Shown here in pieces: positions 25,966-35,248 of a DNA stretch of 58,155 nucleotides. Below the pieces are notes generated by a model. The model searched no databases, was not told where the DNA came from, and saw only the letters and a list, made by a program, of their open reading frames with translations. The number at the start of each line of letters is the position of its first letter. The stretch's first letter is position 1. Origin of the DNA: Sporolituus thermophilus DSM 23256 (lineage in GTDB: Bacteria; Bacillota; Negativicutes; Sporomusales; Thermosinaceae); NCBI RefSeq assembly GCF_900102435.1, contig NZ_FNBU01000019.1:1-58155 (forward strand). Reading direction: 5' to 3'. Made by a program: the position numbers and the translations under genes.

Positions 25966-26982
25966 TTACTTGGCCTTTTTCAGGTAGCTGGTATCTATAA
26001 TCTGCTTGGGATCAGGCTTAGTGTTAATAATCTTCTTGTCGTAATACAAGTTGATAATCTTATTCATGTTATCGTAGAAAACGCCGGGTTTGTCGGCATC
26101 GCCGAACATCTTCACATTATCCTGGTAATTGATAAGCTTAATCACCTGCAGGTTCTCCTTCATTTCCTGCTCGCTGATCTTCAGGCCCTGGGCCATGATT
26201 TTATTGCCCTCATCCGGATTGGCGGCATACCAGTCCATAGCGTCCTTCATGGCGTTGACCACGCCCTGCAGGACGTCCGGGTTTTCCTTGGCAAAATCGG
26301 CATGGAAGGCGATCGTGTCGACAATTACGCCGGGGAAGTCTTTGGAGGTGGCCAGCACTTTGCCTTTACTTTCTTTAGTGGCTTTGCTCAGCCACGGTTC
26401 CCAGGTGACGGCGGCGTCAATCTTGCCGGAGACGAAGGCCGCCCCGGCGTCACCGCCGGTCATCTGCACAATTTTTATGTCTTTCTCCGTCATACCTGCT
26501 TTGTCCAGCACCATTGTCAAAAAGACATGGGCCGCCGTGCCGTAGTCAAAGGCCACTTCTTTGCCTTTGAGGTCCTGTACCGAATTAATGCCATCCTTCA
26601 CCAGGATCCCGTCGCCGCCGGCTGAGTCGGCAAGGGCCCAGATAACTTTCACGGGCAGACCGGCGGCCACTGTTTGGGAAACAATATCAAACGTGATGGC
26701 CAGTCCGTCAACTTTCTTACCGGCCAGCGCTTGCTTGCGCTCGGCGAGTCCCTGAATCATCTGAATATCCATGTCAATGCCGTATTTCTTGAAGAAGCCC
26801 TTGTCGCGGGCAATAAACAAGGGGCCAAATCCCGACCAGGTAGAAATAGCGATCTTAACCTGCTTAGTCTTGGGCGCTGCCGCTTGCTGCGGCTGCTGGC
26901 CGGAGCCGCACCCGGCCGCGAACCCGGCGACAAACAGCATAAGCGTAAGTACGGCGGTAAGTTTAAACCACTTTTTCGACAC
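25966..26982 (-). CDS. ABC transporter substrate-binding lipoprotein (SsuA/TauA/ThiY-like)
   Basis: 338 aa. Signal peptide with lipobox FAAGC (Cys near residue 25), then the periplasmic binding fold opening with KIAISTWSGFGPLFIARDKG-type sequence (cut here), typical of nitrate/sulfonate/taurine/riboflavin-precursor binding proteins. Start is GTG at 26982 with AGGAG eight bases upstream; a GTG at 26991 overlaps that site. No permease or ATPase gene is adjacent, so it must share a transporter encoded elsewhere. Ligand unknown. Confidence 0.87.
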   Translation of the reverse strand: MSKKWFKLTAVLTLMLFVAGFAAGCGSGQQPQQAAAPKTKQVKIAISTWSGFGPLFIARDKGFFKKYGIDMDIQMIQGLAERKQALAGKKVDGLAITFDIVSQTVAAGLPVKVIWALADSAGGDGILVKDGINSVQDLKGKEVAFDYGTAAHVFLTMVLDKAGMTEKDIKIVQMTGGDAGAAFVSGKIDAAVTWEPWLSKATKESKGKVLATSKDFPGVIVDTIAFHADFAKENPDVLQGVVNAMKDAMDWYAANPDEGNKIMAQGLKISEQEMKENLQVIKLINYQDNVKMFGDADKPGVFYDNMNKIINLYYDKKIINTKPDPKQIIDTSYLKKAK

Positions 26983-27163
26983 ACTCTCCACTCCTTCATC
27001 ATATTAAAGTGTTACTATAATAATATGATATATTGGTGTAATATTCCTGCCGAAATTAAAAAAAATTAAATTGCCGGGGGGGCAGGCTTGACTTATTTAA
27101 AAATTGACTTATTTCGCTTTTTGCCCGTGTTTCAAAAGAACCGCCCTCCGGCACAACCAGGCA

Positions 27164-27202
27164 ATAAAAAAGACGGCCGGTAAACTCTACCCCAACCGTC
27201 TC
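27164..27202 (-). terminator. Terminator of the sigma/anti-sigma operon
   Basis: Minus strand GACGG...GGTAGAGTTTACC...CCGTC nested stems followed by six T. Confidence 0.8.
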
Positions 27203-27209
27203 CACTATT

Positions 27210-28184
27210 CTACTCCTGTACCAGCGACCGGGCAATTTTCAACAGTTCCTCCTTAGGTAGACGCCCCTCCACCGTCACTTCCCGGCCGTGCAGGATGATC
27301 GTAATCTGATTGCTATTCTGGCCTTCCGCTGACCGTTCCCGCGCTACGGCCGGACGTTCATCGGCATTGGCTGGCGGCTGAGCCGTAACCGCTTTTTGCG
27401 TGAGCGCTGCCGCTTGCCGCCCCTTCCCGGCGCTAGCCGCCTGCGCGGCGTCAATACGCCGCTGGGTCACAATCACTTCGCCGCGGTCACTGTCAAAGAT
27501 TTGCCGCACCGCACCGGTGACTTCGTCTACCGCTACTGTCCGCGCCGCTTTGCCGGCGAGCGTAAACAGCGCGATTTTTTCCTCACCGCCTGCCGAATTG
27601 ACTGGCGCCTGGCCGCTCTTTACCTCTTCCTGGGCTATCCGCGGCGTCGCTTCGTCAGGCTTTGCCGTCCGCGGCGACGAACTTTCGGACGCCGCCGGAC
27701 GGACGGAGGATGTCAAATCGCGCGGCGTCTCGGCTAATTGCGGCTCTTGCCGCGGCAGACCGGACGCAGCAGCATCTGCCAGACTATTTGCTGCATCCGG
27801 CGTCTGCGCCACTTTTTCAATAACAACCGTTCCTTCGAGCGGCGGCAGGACTTGCGGGCCGTCCTGGGGAACACCGGGGGCCAAAGAGAAGACCACCAGC
27901 GCCGCCGCTGCTACGACCGCGCCGGCAACGCCTGAATACAGCCAGGCCAGGCGCCGCTTCCGCCGCGCCGCCGACAGCTCGGCCGCCACCTGGTCTACCG
28001 TTTGCCGCAACCATTTTGCCGACGGCTGTTTAACCGGCGCCGTCTGCTTCACCAATGAAGCGACCGCTAATAATTCCTTGGTTTCCCGGTCACAGTCGTG
28101 GCACTCGGCGGGCCGCCCGGCATTCAGCCGGTCAATGGCCCGGGAAAGTTCTTCCAACAGGTATTGTTCTTTATTGGCCGGCAT
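27210..28184 (-). CDS. Membrane-spanning anti-sigma factor-like protein
   Basis: 324 aa from the ATG at 28184, which has AGGAGG eight bases upstream. Cytoplasmic N-terminal part with ECHDCD (possible zinc site, near residue 30), one membrane segment at about 85-105 (SGVAGAVVAAAALVVFSL), a long low-complexity exported linker, and a C-terminal domain ending EVTVEGRLPKEELLKIARSL that resembles DUF4367-type sensor domains. It follows the sigma factor by 12 bp, the standard pairing in which the membrane protein holds the sigma factor inactive. Signal unknown. Confidence 0.78.
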   Translation of the reverse strand: MPANKEQYLLEELSRAIDRLNAGRPAECHDCDRETKELLAVASLVKQTAPVKQPSAKWLRQTVDQVAAELSAARRKRRLAWLYSGVAGAVVAAAALVVFSLAPGVPQDGPQVLPPLEGTVVIEKVAQTPDAANSLADAAASGLPRQEPQLAETPRDLTSSVRPAASESSSPRTAKPDEATPRIAQEEVKSGQAPVNSAGGEEKIALFTLAGKAARTVAVDEVTGAVRQIFDSDRGEVIVTQRRIDAAQAASAGKGRQAAALTQKAVTAQPPANADERPAVARERSAEGQNSNQITIILHGREVTVEGRLPKEELLKIARSLVQE

Positions 28185-28196
28185 AGTCCACACCTC

Positions 28197-28754
28197 CTAG
28201 TCCAAAATTCCCTGTTCTACGAACATCTTGCGCAAATTCTTGAGCGCCCGCTGCTGCAGCATCTTGAGGGCCGCTTCCGTCTTGCCCATGATGGCCGCCG
28301 CTTCGCGTACCGACAAGCCGATCACAATCCGCAGTTCTACGGCCTGCCGCTGCTCTGGCGGCAGCTTATGCACCAGCCGGGCTACTTCCTGTTGACGTTC
28401 GCTATAAATAGCCGCTTCTTCCGGCTTGGCTCCGTCATCCAGGAGCGGCTGCTCGTATTCGGCGATATCAATTAAAGGTGGCGTCCGCCCCTTTTTCCGC
28501 CAAAAGTCCGTAATCAAATTAAGAGCGATGCGGCCAAGGTAGGTTTTAAAATTAGCGTTTGTCTGCCGGTAGCGTGGCAAAGCGCGGAGAGCTTTTAAAA
28601 ATGTCTCCTGGGTAATCTCCTGCGCATCGTCGGCATGGCCGACTTTATGATAAACTAAGCGATAGACTGGCTGCCAATACGCAAGTATCAGCGTATTAAG
28701 CGACTCGCGGTCGCCCGCCTGCGCTTTCGCAATCAGCGCCTGTTCGTCCGTCAC
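28197..28754 (-). CDS. RNA polymerase ECF-type sigma factor
   Basis: 185 aa from GTG 28754 (AGGGGG six bases upstream). Region 2: YRLVYHKVGHADDAQEITQE with the core-binding DDAxDxxQE-like motif; region 4: LPPEQRQAVELRIVIGLSVREAA and a helix-turn-helix (AAIMGKTEAALKMLQQRA). Regions 1 and 3 are missing, as in ECF factors. Controlled by the adjacent membrane anti-sigma protein, probably with autoregulation; targets unknown. Confidence 0.93.
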   Translation of the reverse strand: MTDEQALIAKAQAGDRESLNTLILAYWQPVYRLVYHKVGHADDAQEITQETFLKALRALPRYRQTNANFKTYLGRIALNLITDFWRKKGRTPPLIDIAEYEQPLLDDGAKPEEAAIYSERQQEVARLVHKLPPEQRQAVELRIVIGLSVREAAAIMGKTEAALKMLQQRALKNLRKMFVEQGILD

Positions 28755-28784
28755 TGCTTTCCCCCTTTCCGACCGCACCACGGT

Positions 28785-29040
28785 TGGCCACTAATTAAAC
28801 GCATGTCGTAAACAAAAGGTAACGCCATAATTTCAATTTCCCCACGCCGGCCGAAAATAATGCCTGTCAAGCCAAAATCAATCAGCCATGGCAATGGTGC
28901 GGTTGAAGGTAATACCATCCTACCGGCGAAAATAGCAAAGCAGACCAGTCATTCAGGCTTTGCCAAGCCACCGTAGCAAAACTTCGAACTAATTGGAAAT
29001 TTGCGCTAGCTATCGACTAGTCATTCAACTCAAGAGGTAA
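28785..29040. other. Intergenic region between sigma factor and YtpB-like genes
   Basis: No gene seen. It holds a hairpin with 7-bp arms (GCAAAGC 28935-28941, GCTTTGC 28957-28963) and two near-identical 13-mers GACYAGTCATTCA at about 28942 and 29017. It must contain the divergent promoters of the sigma operon and the terpene synthase. I compared it with cyclic-di-GMP and cobalamin riboswitch patterns and saw no match. Confidence 0.5.
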
Positions 29041-29076
29041 AATATGTTTAGATTACCTCAACGGGGAGGAATAACG

Positions 29077-30147
29077 GTGGTACGCCAACTTGTCAGCCGC
29101 GCCGCCAGTCTCAGCCTCATCCTGAAATTCGTCGGTCAGGTTTTTCCTATGGTGAACCGCGAACTCGCCGGTTGGCGCGAACATGCCGGCCGCCAAGCTT
29201 GTCCCCAGCTTGCCGAACAAGCCCTGGCCAGCATTCGCGACAAAAGATTTCACTGCCAGGGAGGCAGCATCTATAGCTTATATGAGGGCGTATCAACCCC
29301 TGATTTTATCCGGTTGGTAGTGGCTCTCCAGACCATCAGTGATTATCTGGACAACCTCTGCGATCGTGCCGGCATTAGTGATGAGGCGGCCTTTCGTCAG
29401 CTCCACCTGGCCATGACCGCGGCCCTCGACCCCGGCGCGCCGCTACAGGACTACTACCGCCATTACCCGTTTCACGACGACGGCGGCTACCTGGCGGCCC
29501 TGGTCCGCACCTGCCAGCAGGAAACTGCCAAACTGCCGGCTTACCCGGTGGTAAAACCCTATGTCCTGCGCCTGGCCGGCCTGTATAGCGAGCTCCAGAC
29601 TTACAAGCACCTGGACCCGACGGTACGGGAAGCAAAAATGCACGCCTGGGTCGCCTGCCACCTCGGCGCCTATCCCGGCATCACCGGCTGGGAGTTCGCC
29701 GCCGCCACCGGCTCAACGCTGGGGATGTTTATGCTGTGCGCTGCCGCGGCCAACCCCCGCCTTACGGCGGCTCAGGCGCAAAGATTTGACGCCGCTTATT
29801 TCCCCTGGATTTCCGGGCTCCATATCCTCCTTGACTATTTTATCGATGCGGCCGAAGACCGGGCCCACGGCGACCTTAACTTTGTGGCCTACTACCGAAG
29901 CGACGCCGAAATAACCCAGCGGCTCACCCTTTTTCTGCGTGAAGCCCTGGCCCGGGCGGCGGCCTTGCCTGCCCATCCCTTTACGGAAACAGTCATCTAC
30001 GGTCTGGTTGCCATGTACTTATCCGACCCCAAGACCGAAGCGCCCCGCGAACGGGCCATCAAGCAGGCGCTACTCGCTGCCGCCGGTCCCTACGCCAGGT
30101 TTGTCCACTGGCTCTGCCGCCTGCTGCGGCGGAGCAAGATATTGTAG
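29077..30147 (+). CDS. DUF2600 family terpene synthase (YtpB-like)
   Basis: 356 aa. Start is GTG 29077 with GGGGAGGA six bases upstream; the frame opens earlier at 29044 without a site. Helical protein with aspartate-rich motifs expected for prenyl-diphosphate ionisation: SDYLDNLCDR (near residue 89) and DYFIDAAEDR (near 265), plus YKHLDPTVRE and HACHLGAYPG-like regions. Bacillus YtpB makes tetraprenyl-beta-curcumene, precursor of sesquarterpenes. No squalene-hopene cyclase or prenyltransferase gene is adjacent, so product and partner are unknown. Confidence 0.83.
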   Translation: MVRQLVSRAASLSLILKFVGQVFPMVNRELAGWREHAGRQACPQLAEQALASIRDKRFHCQGGSIYSLYEGVSTPDFIRLVVALQTISDYLDNLCDRAGISDEAAFRQLHLAMTAALDPGAPLQDYYRHYPFHDDGGYLAALVRTCQQETAKLPAYPVVKPYVLRLAGLYSELQTYKHLDPTVREAKMHAWVACHLGAYPGITGWEFAAATGSTLGMFMLCAAAANPRLTAAQAQRFDAAYFPWISGLHILLDYFIDAAEDRAHGDLNFVAYYRSDAEITQRLTLFLREALARAAALPAHPFTETVIYGLVAMYLSDPKTEAPRERAIKQALLAAAGPYARFVHWLCRLLRRSKIL

Positions 30148-30158
30148 CAGATAAGGCA

Positions 30159-30198
30159 AACAGCAGGTTCAGCCTAATTCGCTGACCTGCTGTTATTT
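30159..30198. terminator. Bidirectional terminator
   Basis: AACAGCAGGTTCAGC-loop-GCTGACCTGCTGTT followed by ATTTTA on the plus strand, between the YtpB-like gene and the convergent FtsH-like gene. Confidence 0.85.
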
Positions 30199-31697
30199 TA
30201 CGCACACTGACTATAGCCTGCTACGCCAAGCATAGATCGCAGCTCGTCGCCGCTAATGGCCTCGCGGTCAAGCAGGGCGGCGACCACCCTGTCGCGCGCT
30301 GTCTGCTGGTCGCGCAGAATGGCACGCACCGCTACCTCCACATCACTTAAGATAGCCGTAATGGCGTTATGCAGTCTCTCTTTCGGCATATCCTCAGGCG
30401 AAACAATCCCCAGCTCGGACATGCCGCCGAAAATAATCTGCTTGGCCAAATCGGCAGCCTGCTTAAAGTCATTGCCCGCCCCCGTACTGCGGTTACCGAA
30501 CTCCAGTTCCTCCGCCACCGCCCCGGCTAAGGCCACGGCAATACGGCCGCGCAGATAATCGACGGTATAGAGGTACATATCATCCTGCTGAGTCTGGCGC
30601 ACATAGCCCAGAGCATTGCCGCGAGAGGCGACATTAACACTGGCGACCGAGCCGGGCTGAACAAACTCGCTGACAATGGCGTGGCCGGCTTCATGAACGG
30701 CGATGCGGCGTTTTTCTGCCGGACTGGGCAAGCGGTCAAGCTTTTCACCCATAATCACTTTATCGACCGCCGCCCGCAGGTGGGCGTGGGTAATTTGGGC
30801 CGCCCCTTCCCGTAGAGCGATAATGGCCGCTTCGTTAGCCACGCTTTCCAGATGGGCGCCGGAAAAACCGAAAGTGTCCCGGGCAATCTCTTCGAGCGAA
30901 ACGTCATCGGCCAGCGGCTTATTCCGGGTGTGAAGCTGCAAAATGTGCAGCCGGCCCGTTTTGTCCGGCAAGTCAACCTTTACCTGCCGGTCAAACCGCC
31001 CCGGCCTGAGCAGGGCCGGGTCGAGAATATCCAGCCGGTTGGTTGCGCCGATAACCAGCAGCCGAACTTTATCGTCGCCGGACAGGCCGTCCATCTGGAC
31101 CAGTAGTTCATTAAGCGTCTGGTCGTATTCCAAATGGCCATGGTGCTGCCCCCGTTTGCCGCCCAACACCTCGATTTCATCAATAAAGATGACGGCACTC
31201 GTCTTACCTTGCCGCATCGCCAGGGTGCGGGCCTGCTTGAATAGCTGCCGTACCCGCTGGGCGCCAACACCCACATACATTTCAACAAACTCGGAGCCGC
31301 TGGCCGCGACAAAGACCGAGTCCATATACTTGGCGGCCGCCTTGGCCAAAAGCGTTTTTCCGGTACCGGGCGGCCCACTGAGCAGGATGCCCTTAATGGG
31401 CCTGATGCCAAGGCTCTTAATCCGCTCGACATCTTTTATGAAATCAAGAGCTTCCCGCAGCTCTTTTTTGGCCACTTCCTGGCCGCCGATATCTTCAAAG
31501 TCAATAAGCCGTTCCTCAGTGCTGCGTCCGCCCACGACGGCGAAGGATTTACCGCCCGGACGGTTAACACCCATGTACACCGCTGCTGCAATCAGACCCA
31601 GCACAAACAAAACCGGCAGAATATTTACCCCCTGCCACAGGAGGTATAAAATCAGTCCAGTCACAATACCCGTGCCAACTTCCAGGAAATACATCAT
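30198..31697 (-). CDS. FtsH-like AAA+ zinc metalloprotease, short form
   Basis: 499 aa. Two closely spaced N-terminal hydrophobic segments (about 5-21 and 26-44) with almost no loop between, so the large extracytoplasmic domain of FtsH is missing. AAA domain: Walker A GPPGTGKT (about 111-118), Walker B FIDEIE, SRH region TNRLDILDPALLRPGRFDR (split). Protease: HEAGH zinc motif (near 333) and a downstream Glu. Usual FtsH is 600-650 aa. It overlaps by 4 bp the preceding gene for a membrane-anchored protein, which is likely its partner or adaptor. Confidence 0.9.
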   Translation of the reverse strand: MMYFLEVGTGIVTGLILYLLWQGVNILPVLFVLGLIAAAVYMGVNRPGGKSFAVVGGRSTEERLIDFEDIGGQEVAKKELREALDFIKDVERIKSLGIRPIKGILLSGPPGTGKTLLAKAAAKYMDSVFVAASGSEFVEMYVGVGAQRVRQLFKQARTLAMRQGKTSAVIFIDEIEVLGGKRGQHHGHLEYDQTLNELLVQMDGLSGDDKVRLLVIGATNRLDILDPALLRPGRFDRQVKVDLPDKTGRLHILQLHTRNKPLADDVSLEEIARDTFGFSGAHLESVANEAAIIALREGAAQITHAHLRAAVDKVIMGEKLDRLPSPAEKRRIAVHEAGHAIVSEFVQPGSVASVNVASRGNALGYVRQTQQDDMYLYTVDYLRGRIAVALAGAVAEELEFGNRSTGAGNDFKQAADLAKQIIFGGMSELGIVSPEDMPKERLHNAITAILSDVEVAVRAILRDQQTARDRVVAALLDREAISGDELRSMLGVAGYSQCA

Positions 31698-32227
31698 TTC
31701 ACCTCCCGCCCGTCAATTGTCCGGGGCACCACTTCGTACATTTCACCGCCATCCTTGGTCATTTTCAGATAAACATGGCGGGCGTCGACATAGGCCTGGA
31801 CGGCGACGCCGCTTCGGGCGGCCTGCTCCTGCAGGCGCTCGGCCATAAGGGCGAAATTGCCGGTGAAAATAGCCTCCTGGACGAAATAATGAACCCTGTA
31901 ATAGAACTGCTCTAATTCAGGTGTCCGATTGTCATGAATTATAATTTTAAAACCCCTGGCGCCTAAAATTTGTCTGCTGCCATCGGTAATTTCACTATAT
32001 GTCTTCGGCAGATTGCCTACCTGGTGAAGCGTAACATGGATTTTAACCTCCTCTTTTTTCGTTCCCTCTTCCCAGGTAGCGCTTTCCACGCCGTCAATAC
32101 CCTGCAGCATCTTGTCAAGCGGTTTGGCTACGGCGTATTTCTGCCACAGCACTTGGCCGCCGGCAAGCAGAGCGATGGTAAGCACGACCGACATTAAACC
32201 GATAAGCAAGTTATATTTGCGTTGCAT
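31694..32227 (-). CDS. Membrane-anchored protein coupled to the FtsH-like protease
   Basis: 177 aa from the ATG at 32227 (AGGAGGGAGAAG upstream). One N-terminal membrane segment (about 8-26), then an exported alpha/beta domain (KIHVTLHQVGNLPKTY ... VQAYVDARHVYLKM). No catalytic motif or known domain recognised. Its stop overlaps the protease start (ATGATG), so the two are made together; a role as substrate adaptor or inhibitor is an inference. Confidence 0.72.
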   Translation of the reverse strand: MQRKYNLLIGLMSVVLTIALLAGGQVLWQKYAVAKPLDKMLQGIDGVESATWEEGTKKEEVKIHVTLHQVGNLPKTYSEITDGSRQILGARGFKIIIHDNRTPELEQFYYRVHYFVQEAIFTGNFALMAERLQEQAARSGVAVQAYVDARHVYLKMTKDGGEMYEVVPRTIDGREVK

Positions 32228-32360
32228 CTTCTCCCTCCTACACGGCAAGCCATAAATCGACACTATTATACCACTTTTCTGTCGATAAGGGGAAGATATA
32301 GCACGGGTGATATATTAACGCCAGATAAAATTATATATGTTTTGCTGCCGATAATATAGA

Positions 32361-32384
32361 AAAGCTGCGCCACAGGCGCAGCTT
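32361..32384 (-). terminator. Terminator of the M20 peptidase gene
   Basis: Minus strand AAGCTGCGCC-TGT-GGCGCAGCTT perfect stem followed by TTCTATATT. Confidence 0.8.
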
Positions 32385-32391
32385 CCACTAT

Positions 32392-33519
32392 TTACTTTTT
32401 CATTTGCGCCGCCGTCTGGATGAGCGCTACCACCAGCTCGGCCGTCTTATACAGGTGTTCTTCCTTAATAAATTCATCCGTAGTATGGACCTTGTTCATG
32501 CCGGTGCCCAGCACCGCCGTAGGAACGCCATAGCTGTTGAAAAAGTTGGCGTCGCTGCCGCCGCCGGTGCCTGTCAGCTTCGGCTCAAGGCCGATACTTT
32601 CCGCCGCCTGCTTAGCCAGCGCCACGACCGGCGCGTCCGGAGACAAGACATAGGGTTCGTAGGCTTTCGTCACTTTCACTTCGGCCCGGGCGCCATTTGC
32701 CGCCGCCACCCGCTCAAAAGTGGCTACCATGTGCTCGGTTTGAGCCTCAAGTTTCGCCAGGTTGCGGCTGCGGGCCTCGCAGGTAATTTCCACCCGGTCG
32801 GGCACGATGTTGGTGGCGCCGCCGCCTTTAATATTGCCCACGTTGGCCGTCGTCTCTTCGTCAATCCGGCCGTCCTTGAGTTCGGCCAGAGCCTTGCCGG
32901 CGACGACAATGGCATTAACCCCTTCCTCCGGGGCCAGGCCGGCATGAGCGCTCTTGCCGTGGATGACGACATTGATCTTATTTTGACCGGGCGCGGCGAC
33001 GATAATCTTGCCCGGTTCGCCACTGGAGTCGAGCGCATAGCCCAAGTCGGCCTTGAGCCAAGCCGGATCCATATTCTTGGAACCATTCAGACCGCCTTCC
33101 TCGGCTACGGTAAAGACCACCTGAATGTCGCCATGCGGCAGCTGCTTTTCACGCAGGACGCGCAGCGCTTCCATAATGGCTTCCACGCCGGACTTATCGT
33201 CACTGCCAAGGATGGTGTCGCCGGCCGAGGTGATAATGCCGTCTTTCAGCACCGGCTCAATACCCGCGCAAGGCTCGACGCAGTCAAGGTGGGCGCTGAG
33301 CATCAAAACCGGCGCCGTCGGTACGGAGCCCTTGAGATAAGCAAAAACATTGCCGCAGTTGCCGCCGATTTTTTCGCCCACATTGTCTTCCGTTACTTCC
33401 AGGCCAAGCGCCGTAAGCCGCGCTTTCAACAGGTCGGCCACTTCCCGTTCGGCTCTGGTAGAACATTTGATTTTAACCAGTTCAAAAAACTCGGCCAGCA
33501 TACGTTCCCGATTTATCAT
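32392..33519 (-). CDS. M20 family metallopeptidase (PepT-like)
   Basis: 375 aa. Metal site residues: SAHLDCVEP (His/Asp), LGSDDKSG (bridging Asp), EEGG (catalytic and ligand Glu pair), DSSGEP, and a late HTTDE. The inserted dimerisation domain begins at KINVVIHGKSAHAG, typical of tripeptidase-T-like (YqjE) enzymes. Cytoplasmic, no signal peptide. Probably trims small peptides; exact specificity not readable. Single-gene unit. Confidence 0.92.
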   Translation of the reverse strand: MINRERMLAEFFELVKIKCSTRAEREVADLLKARLTALGLEVTEDNVGEKIGGNCGNVFAYLKGSVPTAPVLMLSAHLDCVEPCAGIEPVLKDGIITSAGDTILGSDDKSGVEAIMEALRVLREKQLPHGDIQVVFTVAEEGGLNGSKNMDPAWLKADLGYALDSSGEPGKIIVAAPGQNKINVVIHGKSAHAGLAPEEGVNAIVVAGKALAELKDGRIDEETTANVGNIKGGGATNIVPDRVEITCEARSRNLAKLEAQTEHMVATFERVAAANGARAEVKVTKAYEPYVLSPDAPVVALAKQAAESIGLEPKLTGTGGGSDANFFNSYGVPTAVLGTGMNKVHTTDEFIKEEHLYKTAELVVALIQTAAQMKK

Positions 33520-33664
33520 GCCTTAAAACCTCCTCTAGGCGTTTACACATAACAAAATTAGCCGGCAAACCGACCTATTCCTCCTTTCCGTGCGTCCCAG
33601 GCATGGAAAAAGTATGCTCCGGCGCATACTAACGGCGAACTGCTTTAAGAGAGGAAGGTACCCC

Positions 33665-33973
33665 ATGCCCAAAGTCGTCGCCCTCCAGGCTCACATGGGA
33701 ACGCTTGCTGAGCTTTTGCGCCGGAAAGGCTACAAGGTCATCGACCTTTATGAAGCCGGCCGGCCCGGCGTCAAGGTAGACGCTCTGCTGTACACAGGCT
33801 ATCACCCCGATATCACAACCACCTTCAATAGTTTAACCGAAACGGCCGACATTACCATTGGCACTTGCGCCGGTGAAAGCCACCCCGCGCCGGTGCGGAT
33901 CAACATCACCGGTCTGCGCCCCGAAGCCGCCCTCGCCGCCCTGGAAGAACGGCTGCGCCACTTTTCACCGTAG
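33665..33973 (+). CDS. UPF0180 (YkuS-like) protein
   Basis: 102 aa from ATG 33665 with GAGAGGAAGG upstream. Compact alpha/beta: KVVALQAHMGTLAELLRRKGYKVIDL, then DALLYTGYHPDITTTF and DITIGTCAGE. The N-terminal part matches the small Firmicute family that includes YkuS; function is unknown. The last 9 bp overlap the convergent dinB stop. Confidence 0.72.
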   Translation: MPKVVALQAHMGTLAELLRRKGYKVIDLYEAGRPGVKVDALLYTGYHPDITTTFNSLTETADITIGTCAGESHPAPVRINITGLRPEAALAALEERLRHFSP

Positions 33974-35113
33974 CAGCCGTCCCCGGGTAATAATCCCCGC
34001 CCCAAAGCGCTCACGCAGCTTGTCGACGGCCCGGTAAACGGCCTGCCGCTTATCGTCATCGCCGCCAAAGAGGGCGAGCTGTCCGCCGCCGTGGTAGAGA
34101 TGCGATACGGTCACCCCGAGCAGCCGTACCCCTTCGGTGAGGTTAACGGCAGCTAACAGACGGCGCGCGGTGGCGAAAATGGTTTCGTCCAGATTAGTCG
34201 GCTCGTTTAGCGTCCGGCTACGGGTAATGGTGCGGAAAGAAGCGAAACGCACCTTGAGCGTGATGGTGCGGCCGGCATAGCCGCCGGTTCTTAGCCGCCA
34301 GCCGATCTTTTCCGCCAGCGCTAACAGTTCGGTCTCCATTTCCTCCCGGTGGAAAAGATCAGCGGCAAAAGTCACTTCGTTACCGACCGACTTGGGCTCT
34401 TGGTGCGGAATAACCGGCCGGTCGTCAAGGCCACAGGCCAGCCGCTGCAAATCGCGGGCCGCCTTGCCGCAGTACTTTTCCAGCAGGCCTGTCTCCACCG
34501 CCGCCAGGTGGCCGATGGTAGTAATCCCCACCCGGGCCAGCGCTGCCGCCGTCGCCTCGCCTATGCCCCACAGGCGGCTCACCGGCAGCGGGGCCAAGAG
34601 CGCCGCCGCTTCCTCCGGCCGAATCACCGTCAGCCCATCCGGTTTATTAAGATCAGAGGCCAGCTTAGCCAAAAACTTATTAGGGGCAACGCCGGCAGAA
34701 GCTGTGAGCTTCACTTCCTCCCGGATAGCGGCCTTGATGGCCCGGGCGATGGCCACCGGGTCAGGGTACAAAAGGTCCATGCCGGTTACGTCCAAAAAGG
34801 CCTCATCCAGCGCCAGCGGCTCCACCAGCGGCGAAAACCGGTCGAGGATCGCGCGGATTTGAGCCGATACGCGGGCGTATTTAGCATGGTCAGGCGCCAA
34901 AAATATGCCGTGCGGACAGCGCCGCCGCGCCTCGGCCATCGGCATGGCCGAATGTACGCCAAACTGCCGGGCCTCATAGGATGCAGTCGATACAACGCCC
35001 CGTCCGCCTACGCCGCCGATAATCACCGGCCGCCCCCTGAGCTCGGGATTGTCGCGCTGCTCAACCGCGGCATAAAAGGCATCCATATCTACATGAATAA
35101 TCCAGCGCTGCAT
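33965..35113 (-). CDS. dinB: DNA polymerase IV (Y family)
   Basis: 382 aa from ATG 35113; the frame extends to 35149 without a ribosome site. Catalytic motifs: HVDMDAFYAAVEQRD (residues 6-20), the acidic LDEAFLDVTG (near 102), and the helix-hairpin-helix RLWGIGEATAAAL. The little-finger domain (about 230-345) follows. Error-prone translesion synthesis in the cytoplasm. The C-terminus lacks an obvious QxxLF clamp motif but has QLALFGG near residue 354, which serves as one. Confidence 0.95.
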   Translation of the reverse strand: MQRWIIHVDMDAFYAAVEQRDNPELRGRPVIIGGVGGRGVVSTASYEARQFGVHSAMPMAEARRRCPHGIFLAPDHAKYARVSAQIRAILDRFSPLVEPLALDEAFLDVTGMDLLYPDPVAIARAIKAAIREEVKLTASAGVAPNKFLAKLASDLNKPDGLTVIRPEEAAALLAPLPVSRLWGIGEATAAALARVGITTIGHLAAVETGLLEKYCGKAARDLQRLACGLDDRPVIPHQEPKSVGNEVTFAADLFHREEMETELLALAEKIGWRLRTGGYAGRTITLKVRFASFRTITRSRTLNEPTNLDETIFATARRLLAAVNLTEGVRLLGVTVSHLYHGGGQLALFGGDDDKRQAVYRAVDKLRERFGAGIITRGRLLR

Positions 35114-35248
35114 ATTATCACCCGCTTCGCTCACTTTTACTTTTATCATAGAACACTAGTTCGCGATTGTAAAGCCCTTCCAATAAGCCACCACCCACAC
35201 CATGCGAAAAGCGGCGCCCGTTTGCCGACGCCGCCATCAAAGTTACGC

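Noticed and set aside
28785..29040. Riboswitch (cyclic-di-GMP-I or cobalamin) upstream of the YtpB-like gene
   Set aside because: GCAAAGCC-like fragments caught the eye, but the conserved order and tetraloop-receptor elements of those riboswitches are absent.
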